Positions 1 to 7,122 of a DNA stretch of 8,171 nt are shown here, one piece after another. The translations under genes and the position numbers were made by a program. Position 1 is the first letter of the stretch. Each line of letters starts with the position of its first letter. The DNA is from an uncultured Lachnospiraceae bacterium (GTDB lineage Bacteria; Bacillota; Clostridia; Lachnospirales; Lachnospiraceae): positions 1 through 8,171 of the forward strand of contig CAJUAE010000130.1 of NCBI GenBank assembly GCA_910583965.1, written 5' to 3'. Below the pieces are notes generated by a model. That model searched no databases, was not told the origin of the DNA, and worked only from the letters and a program-made list of their open reading frames with translations.

Positions 1-71
1 TCTCGGATAATGCGCCCTATCCGAGTTCTTGGATAGGGCGCACTTATACACGCTTTGCGTGTGTGCGCCCT
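1..71. other. Putative oriT core, RSF1010/MOBQ-like
   Basis: A small inverted repeat (48-53 ACACGC, 57-62 GCGTGT, loop TTT) is followed on the minus strand, after one base, by TAAGTGCGCCCT (46 down to 35). This is the arrangement of the RSF1010/R1162 oriT, where MobA-type (MOBQ) relaxases bind a hairpin and nick in the adjacent TAAGTGCGCCCT-type core; the comparison is from memory. On the plus strand the same hairpin is directly followed by GTGCGCCCT (63-71). A third copy, TGCGCCCTATCC (11-22), pairs perfectly with GGATAGGGCGCA (31-42). Arms CTCGGATA (2-9) and TATCCGAG (18-25) form a competing hairpin. The relaxase gene would be expected just left of the window. The exact nick base is not assigned. 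Confidence 0.6.
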
Positions 72-255
72 GCGGGGCTTTGCCTGCCTTGCGGCAGACA
101 ACAGGGGAAAAGGTCAGCAAGCTGCCCTACACAATTCCCCTACGGGCTTACGCCCTACCCTTTAGTGAACTTTGCGTTCAGATAAAGGCTAAAGAACAGC
201 CTTTATCTGCCCACAAAGTTTTGCTTTTCCACCCGCCACGTTTCGGCGGATAATT
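72..255. other. GC-rich structured non-coding region next to the oriT core
   Basis: No convincing gene is seen here. Visible structures are a hairpin CTGCC (84-88)/GGCAG (93-97), arms AGGGGAA (103-109)/TTCCCCT (135-141), direct repeats GCCCTAC (123-129 and 152-158), a hairpin TGAAC (166-170)/GTTCA (176-180), and a perfect 12-bp stem at 179-209. The density of inverted repeats fits an extended transfer origin or a structured leader of a leftward relaxase gene. Which of these applies is inference. Confidence 0.4.
179..209. repeat. Perfect 12-bp inverted repeat (hairpin)
   Basis: CAGATAAAGGCT (179-190) and AGCCTTTATCTG (198-209) are exact reverse complements around a 7-base loop (AAAGAAC). There is no T-run directly after the stem on either strand, so it is not a typical intrinsic terminator. 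Candidate roles are an accessory-protein site of the transfer origin or an mRNA leader structure. Confidence 0.6.
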
Positions 256-591
256 TCATTCCGTCGGGGATTGTGGTTTTATTTTTTCTGCCAAGACATT
301 CTGCATAGTCCGGCGGAAAGATAAGTCCGCAAACAACGTATTCAGAATATCCTTTACCCTGTCATCATTGAGCGTGGCAAGCTGTTCTTTTGAAACATTC
401 AGCTTCTCCCTGAGAAGGTATTCAAAGTGGCTTCCCCATACGATGTTTCGGTGTCGGCGTTCTTTTTCCGTCATGCCTTTTATCTGGTTGCGGAGCTTCG
501 CTTCCCTGTGTTTTGCAACGGCAAGTTCGGCTTTTGTTTTCTTTAATTCCGCCTCAATCACATCTCTGCGTGTTGGTTTGTTTTCACTCAT
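256..591 (-). CDS. Small coiled-coil protein of mobilization modules (DUF3847-like)
   Basis: 111 aa, soluble, with no signal peptide or membrane segment. Residues 10-45 are charged, with many Lys, Glu, Ala and Leu residues in a heptad-like coiled-coil pattern. They are followed by a basic EKERRHRN motif (about 42-49) and an amphipathic helical C-terminal half ending in a Pro/Gln-rich tail. I recognise the shape (N-terminal coiled coil, conserved basic/His patch, Leu-rich C-terminus) from small proteins next to MobA/MobL relaxases in Clostridia, annotated DUF3847. Its place between a putative oriT and the cargo terminator, reading toward the oriT, supports a relaxosome accessory role, but no biochemical function is shown by the sequence. 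The start is ATG at 591 with AGAGGAAG about 10 bases upstream. The family name is from memory. Confidence 0.6.
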   Translation of the reverse strand: MSENKPTRRDVIEAELKKTKAELAVAKHREAKLRNQIKGMTEKERRHRNIVWGSHFEYLLREKLNVSKEQLATLNDDRVKDILNTLFADLSFRRTMQNVLAEKIKPQSPTE

Positions 592-630
592 TTTTTCACT
601 TCCTCTCTGCCCGTAACGCTGTTAATAAAT

Positions 631-665
631 ATAAAAAAGCAACTAAGATTTTTACTCTTAATTGC
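631..665 (-). terminator. Intrinsic terminator of the cargo operon
   Basis: Read on the minus strand, GCAATTAAGA (665-656) pairs with TCTTAGTTGC (648-639) over 10 bp, including one G-U pair, around a 7-base loop. It is followed by six T residues (638-633) and a further AT-rich tract. The stem includes the stop codon (660-658) of the frameshifted winged-helix gene, marking that gene as the last of the leftward operon and insulating the downstream mobilization gene. Confidence 0.75.
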
Positions 666-1109
666 TCTTTGTAGCTTTTCTTAAATTTTTATTGAACCGA
701 TAGCCAATCCCCCAAACTGTTTGTATATAAATTGGATTTTTGGAATTACCCTCTATCTTCCCTCTTATGTTGTGGATATGGCTCATAACAATATTATAAT
801 CACCGGAATATGGTTCCTGCCAGATAATATCATATATTTGCTCTTTACTAAATACCTGCCGGGATTGTCCGCTAACAAATATAGAATTTCAAATTCTGTA
901 TTTGTTAACTTAACCTCAACACTGTCTACTGAAACACATCTTTGCATCAAATCAATTTCTAATGCTCCAGCATGGATAGCTTCTATATTTTGAGATACAT
1001 TGCACCATTCAAAACTTTTACAATTATTTATGACTTCCAGTATTCTCTTATAAATATTCCCTTCATCTTCAGTAAACGATAAAATCATTATTTTCCCATG
1101 AGCACCCAC
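658..1109 (-). pseudogene. Receiver-less OmpR-type winged-helix regulator, broken by a one-base deletion
   Basis: The first frame runs from GTG at 1109 (or ATG at 1088) and reads through a winged-helix start: GALEIDL, then LTNTEFEILYLLADNPGR. After AGG near 855-858 it leaves the family pattern and stops at 783. In the neighbouring frame the rest of a PhoB/OmpR-type DNA-binding domain is intact: FSKEQIYDIIW, then VMSHIHNIRGKIEG, then PIYIQTVWGIGYRF, ending at TAA 658-660. Restoring one base (for example GGGTA for GGTA) would give about 150 aa. There are only about 50 residues before the DNA-binding domain and no Asp phosphorylation site, so even the repaired protein lacks a receiver domain. 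It is the last gene of the operon, 25 bases after the histidine kinase. The lesion could be real decay, a sequencing error, or (less likely) programmed frameshifting; no clear slippery heptamer is seen. Confidence 0.8.
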
Positions 1110-1134
1110 CTATCCTGTTTTTATTTCAAATGAA

Positions 1135-2388
1135 CTAAGATACTAAAGCCAAACATAATTTTACTTCAAACCACTCATTTTCCTTAGAACAACATATCAG
1201 CTTTCCACCCATGCCTTTCATAAGGTATTCCGCTATATACAGCCCCATTCCTGAACCTTCTTTTTCTTTAGCATTGTTTCCACGAAAATATTTCTGCGTC
1301 AGGAAAACTTCTTCTTCCTTTTTTACTCCATTTCCAAAATCTTTTATACAGACACATAAATAATTGTCTTCAAAATATGACCTAATCTCAATTTCTGTAT
1401 CAGCGTATTTATAACTGTTCGATACAACATTATCAGTAATTTGTGAAAAACGTATTTTGTCCATCATAATTAAACATTCAGGTATTGCAAAATTTTCTAT
1501 ACGTTTTTTGAAATCAGCCTGCCGGAGAGCCTTTTCTATTTTGGAAGATTCCACTGCCTCCGGATTTACTTCAAGTTTCTCTAAATCGTTCATCATACTT
1601 GTATGCAGGTTTATAACTAACCCGTTAATCTGATTTGCCTTTTCTATAATTGTTTGGAACTCCTGCTGTAACTCCTTTGAATCAATCGTAAAGAACTGAT
1701 ATTCTGCAATTGCTTGAATTGAAGCTACTGGATTTTTAATATCATGACTGATAGAAGCGATCACTTCCCGCCTCTGCTTATCGGCTTCCTGTTCCTTCCT
1801 TTTAGCATAAACCAATTCTTCCCTCATAATATCAAAACTTTCTGAAAATGCCCCAAAAAAGCTACTATCAGCCCTGCCAACCGGAATATCCAGATTTCCT
1901 TTTGAGATCAGCCTTGCAAATTCATTTACTTTCTTTACTGGATATAGTACATTTTTTCTCAAATATAAAATTGTTAATACATCTTTCAGCAAGAATAGCA
2001 TAATGATAATGACACAAAATAGCTGATATTTTTTCTTTGTATCAGGCTTTCTATTGATAAATATTATCTTTCCCTGAATCTTTCCATCTTTTGATATTTC
2101 AACACTATAATCCCTATGTATATAATCATAATTATAATCCGTAACCAACTTCTGCCTTGATGCCCCTACTTCTTTGCCATCTTCTCCGATCACTATATAG
2201 TCAGTTTCATATCCCTGCAATATATTTATTGCAGAGTCTACATCTGGATAATATTTTTTAATTGTAAATACAATGTCATTAATCTCTGCATTTTTTATTT
2301 TGCTCTCTGAATCATCAGAAAATGAACAGATCAGCAATACACAAGCCAAAAGATAAAAGCAAACAGTTTCGGCAATAAAACGCTTCAC
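1135..2388 (-). CDS. Membrane sensor histidine kinase
   Basis: 417 aa, two-component sensor that should autophosphorylate on His and pass phosphate to the adjacent response regulator. Domain order: membrane segment about 8-23; extracytoplasmic sensor about 25-118; second membrane segment about 121-143; HAMP-like linker about 144-200; HisKA with SHDIKNP and phospho-acceptor His215; HATPase with N-box DNVVSNSYKYAD (Asn320, Asn324), G1 box DFGNG (350-354) and G2 box GSGMG (378-382). All catalytic boxes look intact. The start is GTG at 2388; its AAGGAG ribosome site lies in the last codons of the regulator gene, with a single base between that gene's stop and this start, so translation is probably coupled. 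The sensor of nearly 100 residues is larger than in the intramembrane-sensing BceS/LiaS type, so the signal may be bound outside the membrane. Confidence 0.93.
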   Translation of the reverse strand: MKRFIAETVCFYLLACVLLICSFSDDSESKIKNAEINDIVFTIKKYYPDVDSAINILQGYETDYIVIGEDGKEVGASRQKLVTDYNYDYIHRDYSVEISKDGKIQGKIIFINRKPDTKKKYQLFCVIIIMLFLLKDVLTILYLRKNVLYPVKKVNEFARLISKGNLDIPVGRADSSFFGAFSESFDIMREELVYAKRKEQEADKQRREVIASISHDIKNPVASIQAIAEYQFFTIDSKELQQEFQTIIEKANQINGLVINLHTSMMNDLEKLEVNPEAVESSKIEKALRQADFKKRIENFAIPECLIMMDKIRFSQITDNVVSNSYKYADTEIEIRSYFEDNYLCVCIKDFGNGVKKEEEVFLTQKYFRGNNAKEKEGSGMGLYIAEYLMKGMGGKLICCSKENEWFEVKLCLALVS

Positions 2389-2389
2389 C

Positions 2390-3082
2390 TTACTTCTCCT
2401 TTAATACGAAAGTATAACCCTTTCCATACTCTGTGATGATATAGGCAGGATTAGAGGGATTTTCTTCAATCTTCTCCCTTAGTTTTCTTATATGGACATT
2501 CAATGTTCCATCGCCAACATAATCCTCCTGCCACACCTCTTTGAAAAGTTCCTCTTTTTCAATTAGTCTGTTCCTGTTTTTTATAAGGTGGAACAGCAGT
2601 TTCTTTTCCATCCTTTTCAACGAAACCGGCTGTCCCTTTCTTAATACCGTTTCTTCTTCTATATTTACTTCACATTCTCCAAAAGAAACAATCCCATTTT
2701 CTTCTTTTACAGAGTATCTTCGTAACACAGCCTTAATTTTAGCCAAAAGAATCGGCAATGAATACGGTTTGCATATAAAATCATCTCCACCGACATTTAA
2801 CGCTAATAATATACTTTCTTCTCCTGTTTGAGAACTGATGAACACAATAGGAATTTGTGTTTCCTCCCTTATCTGCTTGCATAAATTGTATCCACATCCA
2901 TCCCCAAGATTGATATCAAGTAAAATCATGCGTGCAGTATTGGCATCCATAAATTGATAATATCCCTCTACACTAAATACCGCCTCTGAACGGATTCCCG
3001 ACAGATTTAAGTATTTGCAGGTGTTTTCTGCTAAAGGCTTCTCATCTTCAACAATCAAACAATCATATGTCAAATATATCAT
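2390..3082 (-). CDS. OmpR/PhoB-family response regulator
   Basis: 230 aa. The receiver domain (about 6-122) has acidic pocket Glu12-Asp13, phospho-acceptor Asp56 (LLDINLGDG), Ser83/Ser84 at the switch position and Lys105 (CKPYS). The C-terminal winged-helix DNA-binding domain (about 128-228) ends with the usual YIITEYGKGYTF motif. It is the partner of the kinase encoded one base downstream and probably controls the whole operon, with the TTAAGG boxes upstream of the first gene as a candidate target (inference). Start choice: ATG 3082 sits only 1-2 bases from its AAAGGA site (3084-3089). A TTG three codons in (3073) has better spacing (about 9 bases) and would still leave a complete receiver, so the true start may be there. 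The gene lies 30 bases after the permease stop. Confidence 0.93.
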   Translation of the reverse strand: MIYLTYDCLIVEDEKPLAENTCKYLNLSGIRSEAVFSVEGYYQFMDANTARMILLDINLGDGCGYNLCKQIREETQIPIVFISSQTGEESILLALNVGGDDFICKPYSLPILLAKIKAVLRRYSVKEENGIVSFGECEVNIEEETVLRKGQPVSLKRMEKKLLFHLIKNRNRLIEKEELFKEVWQEDYVGDGTLNVHIRKLREKIEENPSNPAYIITEYGKGYTFVLKEK

Positions 3083-3112
3083 ATCCTTTCTTGCGGCAGA
3101 TACATCGGCATC

Positions 3113-5485
3113 TTACTCCGCCCTTATAAGATTACAAGGAACAATCTTCCTAATTTTTAATGCTGATACAACTGCGGTAAACACACCAACCAATTCTGCA
3201 CATAATATGAGTGAAACAATCCAGATTACCGGAAACGCAAACGCAATTTTATGAACGCCCATTCCGCTAAACAAAGTTACTATCAGGATATTGGAACAAC
3301 AGTATAAGAAAATACTTCCTATGATGCTTCCGACTGCAATATAGAGCATAAATGTCATCACAGTCTGAACTACAATCTGTCTGGTAGAATATCCTAACGC
3401 TTTCATTATCCCAAAATCCCCTTTTCGTGTCAACAAAATAGAATTTGTCACAAAATATCCCATAATTATGATAATCAATAGCATAATTAGGACTATAAAG
3501 AGCACAATTGCCGACACACTGCTAACAATAGGCGAAAACTGCGAGTAAAATATCTGGTCAAAACTTCCGGCATATGACAGCCTGCCTTTAAATTCATCTT
3601 CCAGTGCAGCGCAGAATTTCTCTGTGTCAACACCCACTTCTAAATAGACATGGATTGTCTGCCACTCTGCTTCTGGTTCAATCTGCCTTAATCCTTCCAT
3701 TGTAAGGTATATATCCATTCCTCCCGTATAAGTTCCCTGTGTAAAGCCCACAACAAGATATTCTTCCTCTTTTGTCGTTTCCTGAAAAATCTGACTGATT
3801 TTTATTGTATCTCCGATATTCTTATCTAATGCATTTGCCAGATTGCCTGAAATCGCAACTTCATTCTCATGTTTTGGATAACGACCTGAATATACAGAAG
3901 GATTTTCCAATGCCTCATAATCACTGTACACCCCTAATGATGCGTATACAGTGTCTTCACATAAAAGCCTTGAAGAACCCGGCTCTATAGCGGTCATAAT
4001 CTTACGCACTTCTGGTTTATCCAATCCACTTGCTATTTTCCTTGTTTCTTCTGATATAACCGCCTGAATATTTACGGAATAAACCTCTGCACCGACGATC
4101 TGCAGCAGTCCATCATCATCTTTGACCAGCCTTGCATATAAAATAACGGCAAAACCAGCCACACACATGATTACAGCTATTGTAAGACTTATGAATATAC
4201 TTTTTACTCTTTCAAAATCTATCATTTTTAGTGAAATGGATAAATTTATAGGAAATGGCATTTTCTCTACTGTCAACCTGCTTTTTTTACAGCAGGATAT
4301 ACTAGTTCTTTCCTGAAAAGCCTCCACTGGTCTAAGCATGATGATTCCCTTTGACAAATACAAAGTAATAACACCGATCATTACCAGAATAACAAAAATA
4401 TCCCGTATTACAGTCTGCCCTAAAAATGCCGTATTCCATACAAAACCAATATCTGTAGCAATACTCCCTACAATCATAGGCATAACGGCTTTGGAAACAG
4501 CTACACCAACCACAGAACCAAGCAGCCCAAGCAAAAGAAATTGTATAACATATGTTATTACAAGCCAAGATCCTGTATAACCAATTGCCTTTAATGCTCC
4601 TAATTCTTTTGAATCCTTATCTAGCGTATTTTTCATATGAAATCCAATGACAACAAAGCAGGCAATTATGCCTATCATTGAAGCAACATTCATAACCACA
4701 ACATAAATATTGATATTATTGCTCCGACTGTTTTCGGCATACTCTATATCTGAATTGGAATAGAAGTCCAATTCGTTTCCTTTTTCGGATATAAACTCTG
4801 AAAACTTATTTGATACTTCGCCTGCTTTTCCTTCCGCCCTGACTAAAACAATCGCTGCCTCTGCATCTGCCCCTGCCTTCTCTCTTAAAGAATAAAATTG
4901 GCTTTCCGGTAAATCAAAAGCAAGATATGACCTGCTGCCAAAAAGCACATCCTCTGTAAAACCTGCAATAGTAAACGATTCTTGCTTATTTCCGAATGAG
5001 ATATTAAGCATATCGCCTAACTGGAAACCAAAGAATGTTTTGCACACATAAGGCACATAGATACCATCTGCTGGCATCTCATCCAGCCTCTCTGCTATTT
5101 TTAGGCAAGACAGTTGTTCTGTCCTGTCGGCATTCCTGAAAGTCCATCCACCATTAATCAAATCCCCATCACCGTCTTGGATATTTGAATTTTTTATTAA
5201 TATTGCATCAATTACTTCAATCTCTGATATTTCTTCATTCACCTGTCCAAAATCAATAATTTCATTCTGATATTTTTCACAAAAAGCATAAGGCAGAGTT
5301 GCTGCAAAATCAGCACTGTTTGTTTCAACGATTTTTTCCTGATACAGCCTTTTAAACCCTTCGGTTAATTGGCTTCCTGTATGGTATAACAATACTGTAA
5401 GCATAATGAAAAGAAAAAAAGCAATCGAAATTCTTCTGCTCTTTTTGATATTTGATCTTATTAGCAATAATGTATTTTCTACCAT
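3113..5485 (-). CDS. ABC transporter permease, two FtsX domains (MacB/LolC-like superfamily)
   Basis: 790 aa. The topology reads as two repeats of four membrane segments: about 18-35, 257-281, 307-330 and 360-380, then 427-450, 655-680, 705-735 and 750-778. Each repeat has a large extracytoplasmic domain (about 36-256 and 451-652). Each FtsX domain carries the coupling-helix type motif next to the membrane: KELGALKAIGYT (293-304) and GDFGIMKALGYS (689-700). Permeases of this design usually do not move substrates through a channel but use ATPase-driven conformational change to extract or expel lipids, peptides or proteins at the membrane surface. Many Firmicutes examples give resistance to, or export of, antimicrobial peptides; the substrate here is unknown. 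It starts 4 bases after the ATPase stop, and its GGGGTGG ribosome site lies in the last ATPase codons, so the two are translationally coupled. The reading frame is intact. Confidence 0.92.
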   Translation of the reverse strand: MVENTLLLIRSNIKKSRRISIAFFLFIMLTVLLYHTGSQLTEGFKRLYQEKIVETNSADFAATLPYAFCEKYQNEIIDFGQVNEEISEIEVIDAILIKNSNIQDGDGDLINGGWTFRNADRTEQLSCLKIAERLDEMPADGIYVPYVCKTFFGFQLGDMLNISFGNKQESFTIAGFTEDVLFGSRSYLAFDLPESQFYSLREKAGADAEAAIVLVRAEGKAGEVSNKFSEFISEKGNELDFYSNSDIEYAENSRSNNINIYVVVMNVASMIGIIACFVVIGFHMKNTLDKDSKELGALKAIGYTGSWLVITYVIQFLLLGLLGSVVGVAVSKAVMPMIVGSIATDIGFVWNTAFLGQTVIRDIFVILVMIGVITLYLSKGIIMLRPVEAFQERTSISCCKKSRLTVEKMPFPINLSISLKMIDFERVKSIFISLTIAVIMCVAGFAVILYARLVKDDDGLLQIVGAEVYSVNIQAVISEETRKIASGLDKPEVRKIMTAIEPGSSRLLCEDTVYASLGVYSDYEALENPSVYSGRYPKHENEVAISGNLANALDKNIGDTIKISQIFQETTKEEEYLVVGFTQGTYTGGMDIYLTMEGLRQIEPEAEWQTIHVYLEVGVDTEKFCAALEDEFKGRLSYAGSFDQIFYSQFSPIVSSVSAIVLFIVLIMLLIIIIMGYFVTNSILLTRKGDFGIMKALGYSTRQIVVQTVMTFMLYIAVGSIIGSIFLYCCSNILIVTLFSGMGVHKIAFAFPVIWIVSLILCAELVGVFTAVVSALKIRKIVPCNLIRAE

Positions 5486-5489
5486 ACTT

Positions 5490-6257
5490 TTACCACCCCA
5501 TCCTTTCGAGGAAATAAATCAACTTCTCTTTCCTTTCTTCTGTTTCGCCTTCATATGTCCCAAGCACACATTCACCATCTATCCGTCCATCCTTGAGGTA
5601 AAGAATCCTGTTTCCCCTTAAAGCGGATTTCAAATCGTGTGTTACCATAATGATAGTTTGACCTCTATGATTAAATTCTGTCAACAGATCTAAGACTGCC
5701 TTTCCAGACGCAGAATCAAGTGCCCCCGTTGGTTCGTCTGCAAATACAACTTCAGGATTATTTATCAGTGCCCTGACGATCCCTACCCTTCCCATTTGTC
5801 CACCTGAAATCTGTGAAGGGTATTTTACCCACTCTTTCTCTGTAAGTCCCACTTCCATAAACAGTTCTTTTCCCCTTTGTACTATCTGCTTTTTGTTTTT
5901 ACCTACAAGCAGACCGCTTACCAGTACATTATCCATAAGATTCATACTGTTAATAAGATAAATCTGTTGAAAAACATAACCGCAGTTTATCCTCCGAAAC
6001 TGTGCTAGTTGCTTTTCAGAGTATTTTGTGAAATTAGTGCCCTTAAAATAGATTTCTCCCATGCTTACCCTGTCCATTCCAGAAAGCATATGGAGCAGAG
6101 TGGATTTTCTGGAACCAGATGGTCCCATGAAAACAGTAAAATCCCTGTTAAAAAGCTGAATATCCATGTTCTTGATAATGTGCTGCTGTACCTCTCCATT
6201 TATATAACTTTTACATAACTTTTTTGTATTGATAACAACATCCATAGATTTATCCAT
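5490..6257 (-). CDS. ABC transporter ATPase (MacB/LolD type) with altered Walker A
   Basis: 255 aa, the size of LolD/MacB-like ATPases that pair with FtsX permeases; it should energise the permease encoded 4 bases downstream. Motifs: Walker A GPSGSRKST (45-53), Q-loop YVFQQ (Gln97), signature ISGGQMGRV (150-158), Walker B VVFADE (170-175, catalytic Glu175), D-loop about 180-182, and H-loop His207 (VTHD). The oddity is Arg50: the consensus is GxxGxGKS/T, and the last Gly is replaced through an AGA codon at 6110-6108, one G-to-A change from GGA. That Gly is close to invariant in active P-loop ATPases, so this copy may not bind ATP normally. All other motifs are intact, suggesting a recent change or a base-call error. 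The start is ATG 6257, with AGGAGG 6 bases upstream; an in-frame ATG at 6245 is less well placed. Confidence 0.93.
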   Translation of the reverse strand: MDKSMDVVINTKKLCKSYINGEVQQHIIKNMDIQLFNRDFTVFMGPSGSRKSTLLHMLSGMDRVSMGEIYFKGTNFTKYSEKQLAQFRRINCGYVFQQIYLINSMNLMDNVLVSGLLVGKNKKQIVQRGKELFMEVGLTEKEWVKYPSQISGGQMGRVGIVRALINNPEVVFADEPTGALDSASGKAVLDLLTEFNHRGQTIIMVTHDLKSALRGNRILYLKDGRIDGECVLGTYEGETEERKEKLIYFLERMGW

Positions 6258-6311
6258 TTGTTTCCTCCTAAAATAATCCGTTCTTCATTAAAACAATCAC
6301 TCAATATTAAT

Positions 6312-7046
6312 TTAATCATTTTCAAATTCAAAGTTAATTTGACCTGCAACACATTCTAAGTCAAATTTACTATATGTGGCGTTAATAATTTTCTTCTCAC
6401 TCATCATTCCGTAAGAAGTATTTCCAATGTTAATTTTACCGAAAGATGTATTAATTAAATAGTCATGGTCACTTTCTGCGTCGGCAAGTTTTACGTTTAA
6501 AGTTCCTGCGCTGCACAAGGCATCGGCATTGCCTGTAATTTTACCTTCTGCATTTATTGTTCCCATTCCCAAAATGATATTAGCATCAATAGTAGTAAAA
6601 CCCACTATGTCAACTGTCCCAATAGCTGCATCAATTTGAAGATTTTCGCATTTTATATTTTCCACATGAGCATCCGTATTTCCGCTTACCAATATAAATC
6701 CATCAAACTTTTTATCTATTGGAATATAGAGATATACTTTATTATCCCCTTTCGTTGCTGCATTTCCAGTCTTCTGTGAGCCGTCTACATAAAGTACACT
6801 GTCCTCTATATAACATTGATAATCAAATCCGTTGCTGTTTTGACCTTTCTCAACTTTAAAGCCAATTTCTTCCTTATCCCATGTTTCCACATAAAGATCT
6901 CCGCCACCGAAAACAATATCAACAGATTTTACTGCATTTGGTATCTCAATTAAATCTTCATTTGCTGCCTTTCCCTGATTCATTGTAAATAATGCTATCA
7001 TAATAACCATAGCCATTGTCAATAAAACTCCTAATAATTTCTTCAT
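6312..7046 (-). CDS. Secreted DUF4097-like beta-strand repeat protein (putative adhesin family)
   Basis: 244 aa. An N-terminal signal sequence (MKKLL plus hydrophobic core to about residue 22) has a likely cleavage site near GKA-AN (27-28). There is no lipobox Cys and no later membrane segment, so it is probably exported and released or loosely attached. The rest is rich in short beta strands with Gly/Asn/Asp turns: VDIVFGGGDLYVETW, then IDAAIGTVDIVG, INAEGKITGNA, SAGTLNVKLADAE and ISFGKINIG-like steps. This is the pattern of DUF4097 beta-solenoid proteins, often found with envelope-stress regulators in Firmicutes; their molecular function is unsettled. It is the first gene of the operon, 54 bases before the ATPase with no terminator between. 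Start choice: AAGGAG (7054-7059) is 7 bases from ATG 7046 but only 1 base from ATG 7052, so 7046 is preferred. Confidence 0.85.
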   Translation of the reverse strand: MKKLLGVLLTMAMVIMIALFTMNQGKAANEDLIEIPNAVKSVDIVFGGGDLYVETWDKEEIGFKVEKGQNSNGFDYQCYIEDSVLYVDGSQKTGNAATKGDNKVYLYIPIDKKFDGFILVSGNTDAHVENIKCENLQIDAAIGTVDIVGFTTIDANIILGMGTINAEGKITGNADALCSAGTLNVKLADAESDHDYLINTSFGKINIGNTSYGMMSEKKIINATYSKFDLECVAGQINFEFEND

Positions 7047-7093
7047 GATCATTCTCCTTAACTTTTAGGATACTGCTATTCTCTATGCCACAT

Positions 7094-7122
7094 ATAATAG
7101 CATTTAAAATCTTAACTGTCTT
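7094..7122 (-). promoter_or_regulatory. Predicted sigma-A type promoter of the cargo operon
   Basis: On the minus strand, -35 AAGACA (7122-7117), a 17-base spacer, and -10 TATTAT (7099-7094). The expected transcript start near 7087 leaves a leader of about 40 bases before the first start codon. The -35 matches consensus in its last four bases, which fits a promoter that needs an activator. No other good promoter or terminator is seen between the operon genes. Confidence 0.5.

Noticed and set aside
29..253. Plus-strand open frame of 74 codons
   Set aside because: It lies across the oriT-like inverted repeats, has an atypical composition, no ribosome site and no family resemblance.
850..860. 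Programmed ribosomal frameshift in the winged-helix gene
   Set aside because: No convincing slippery heptamer followed by a stimulatory structure is visible at the junction; a simple one-base deletion explains it better.
4332..4580. Open frames on both strands inside the permease gene
   Set aside because: They are shadows of the intact 790-aa permease frame; the Cys/Tyr/Trp-rich translation is an artefact of frame-shifted membrane codons.
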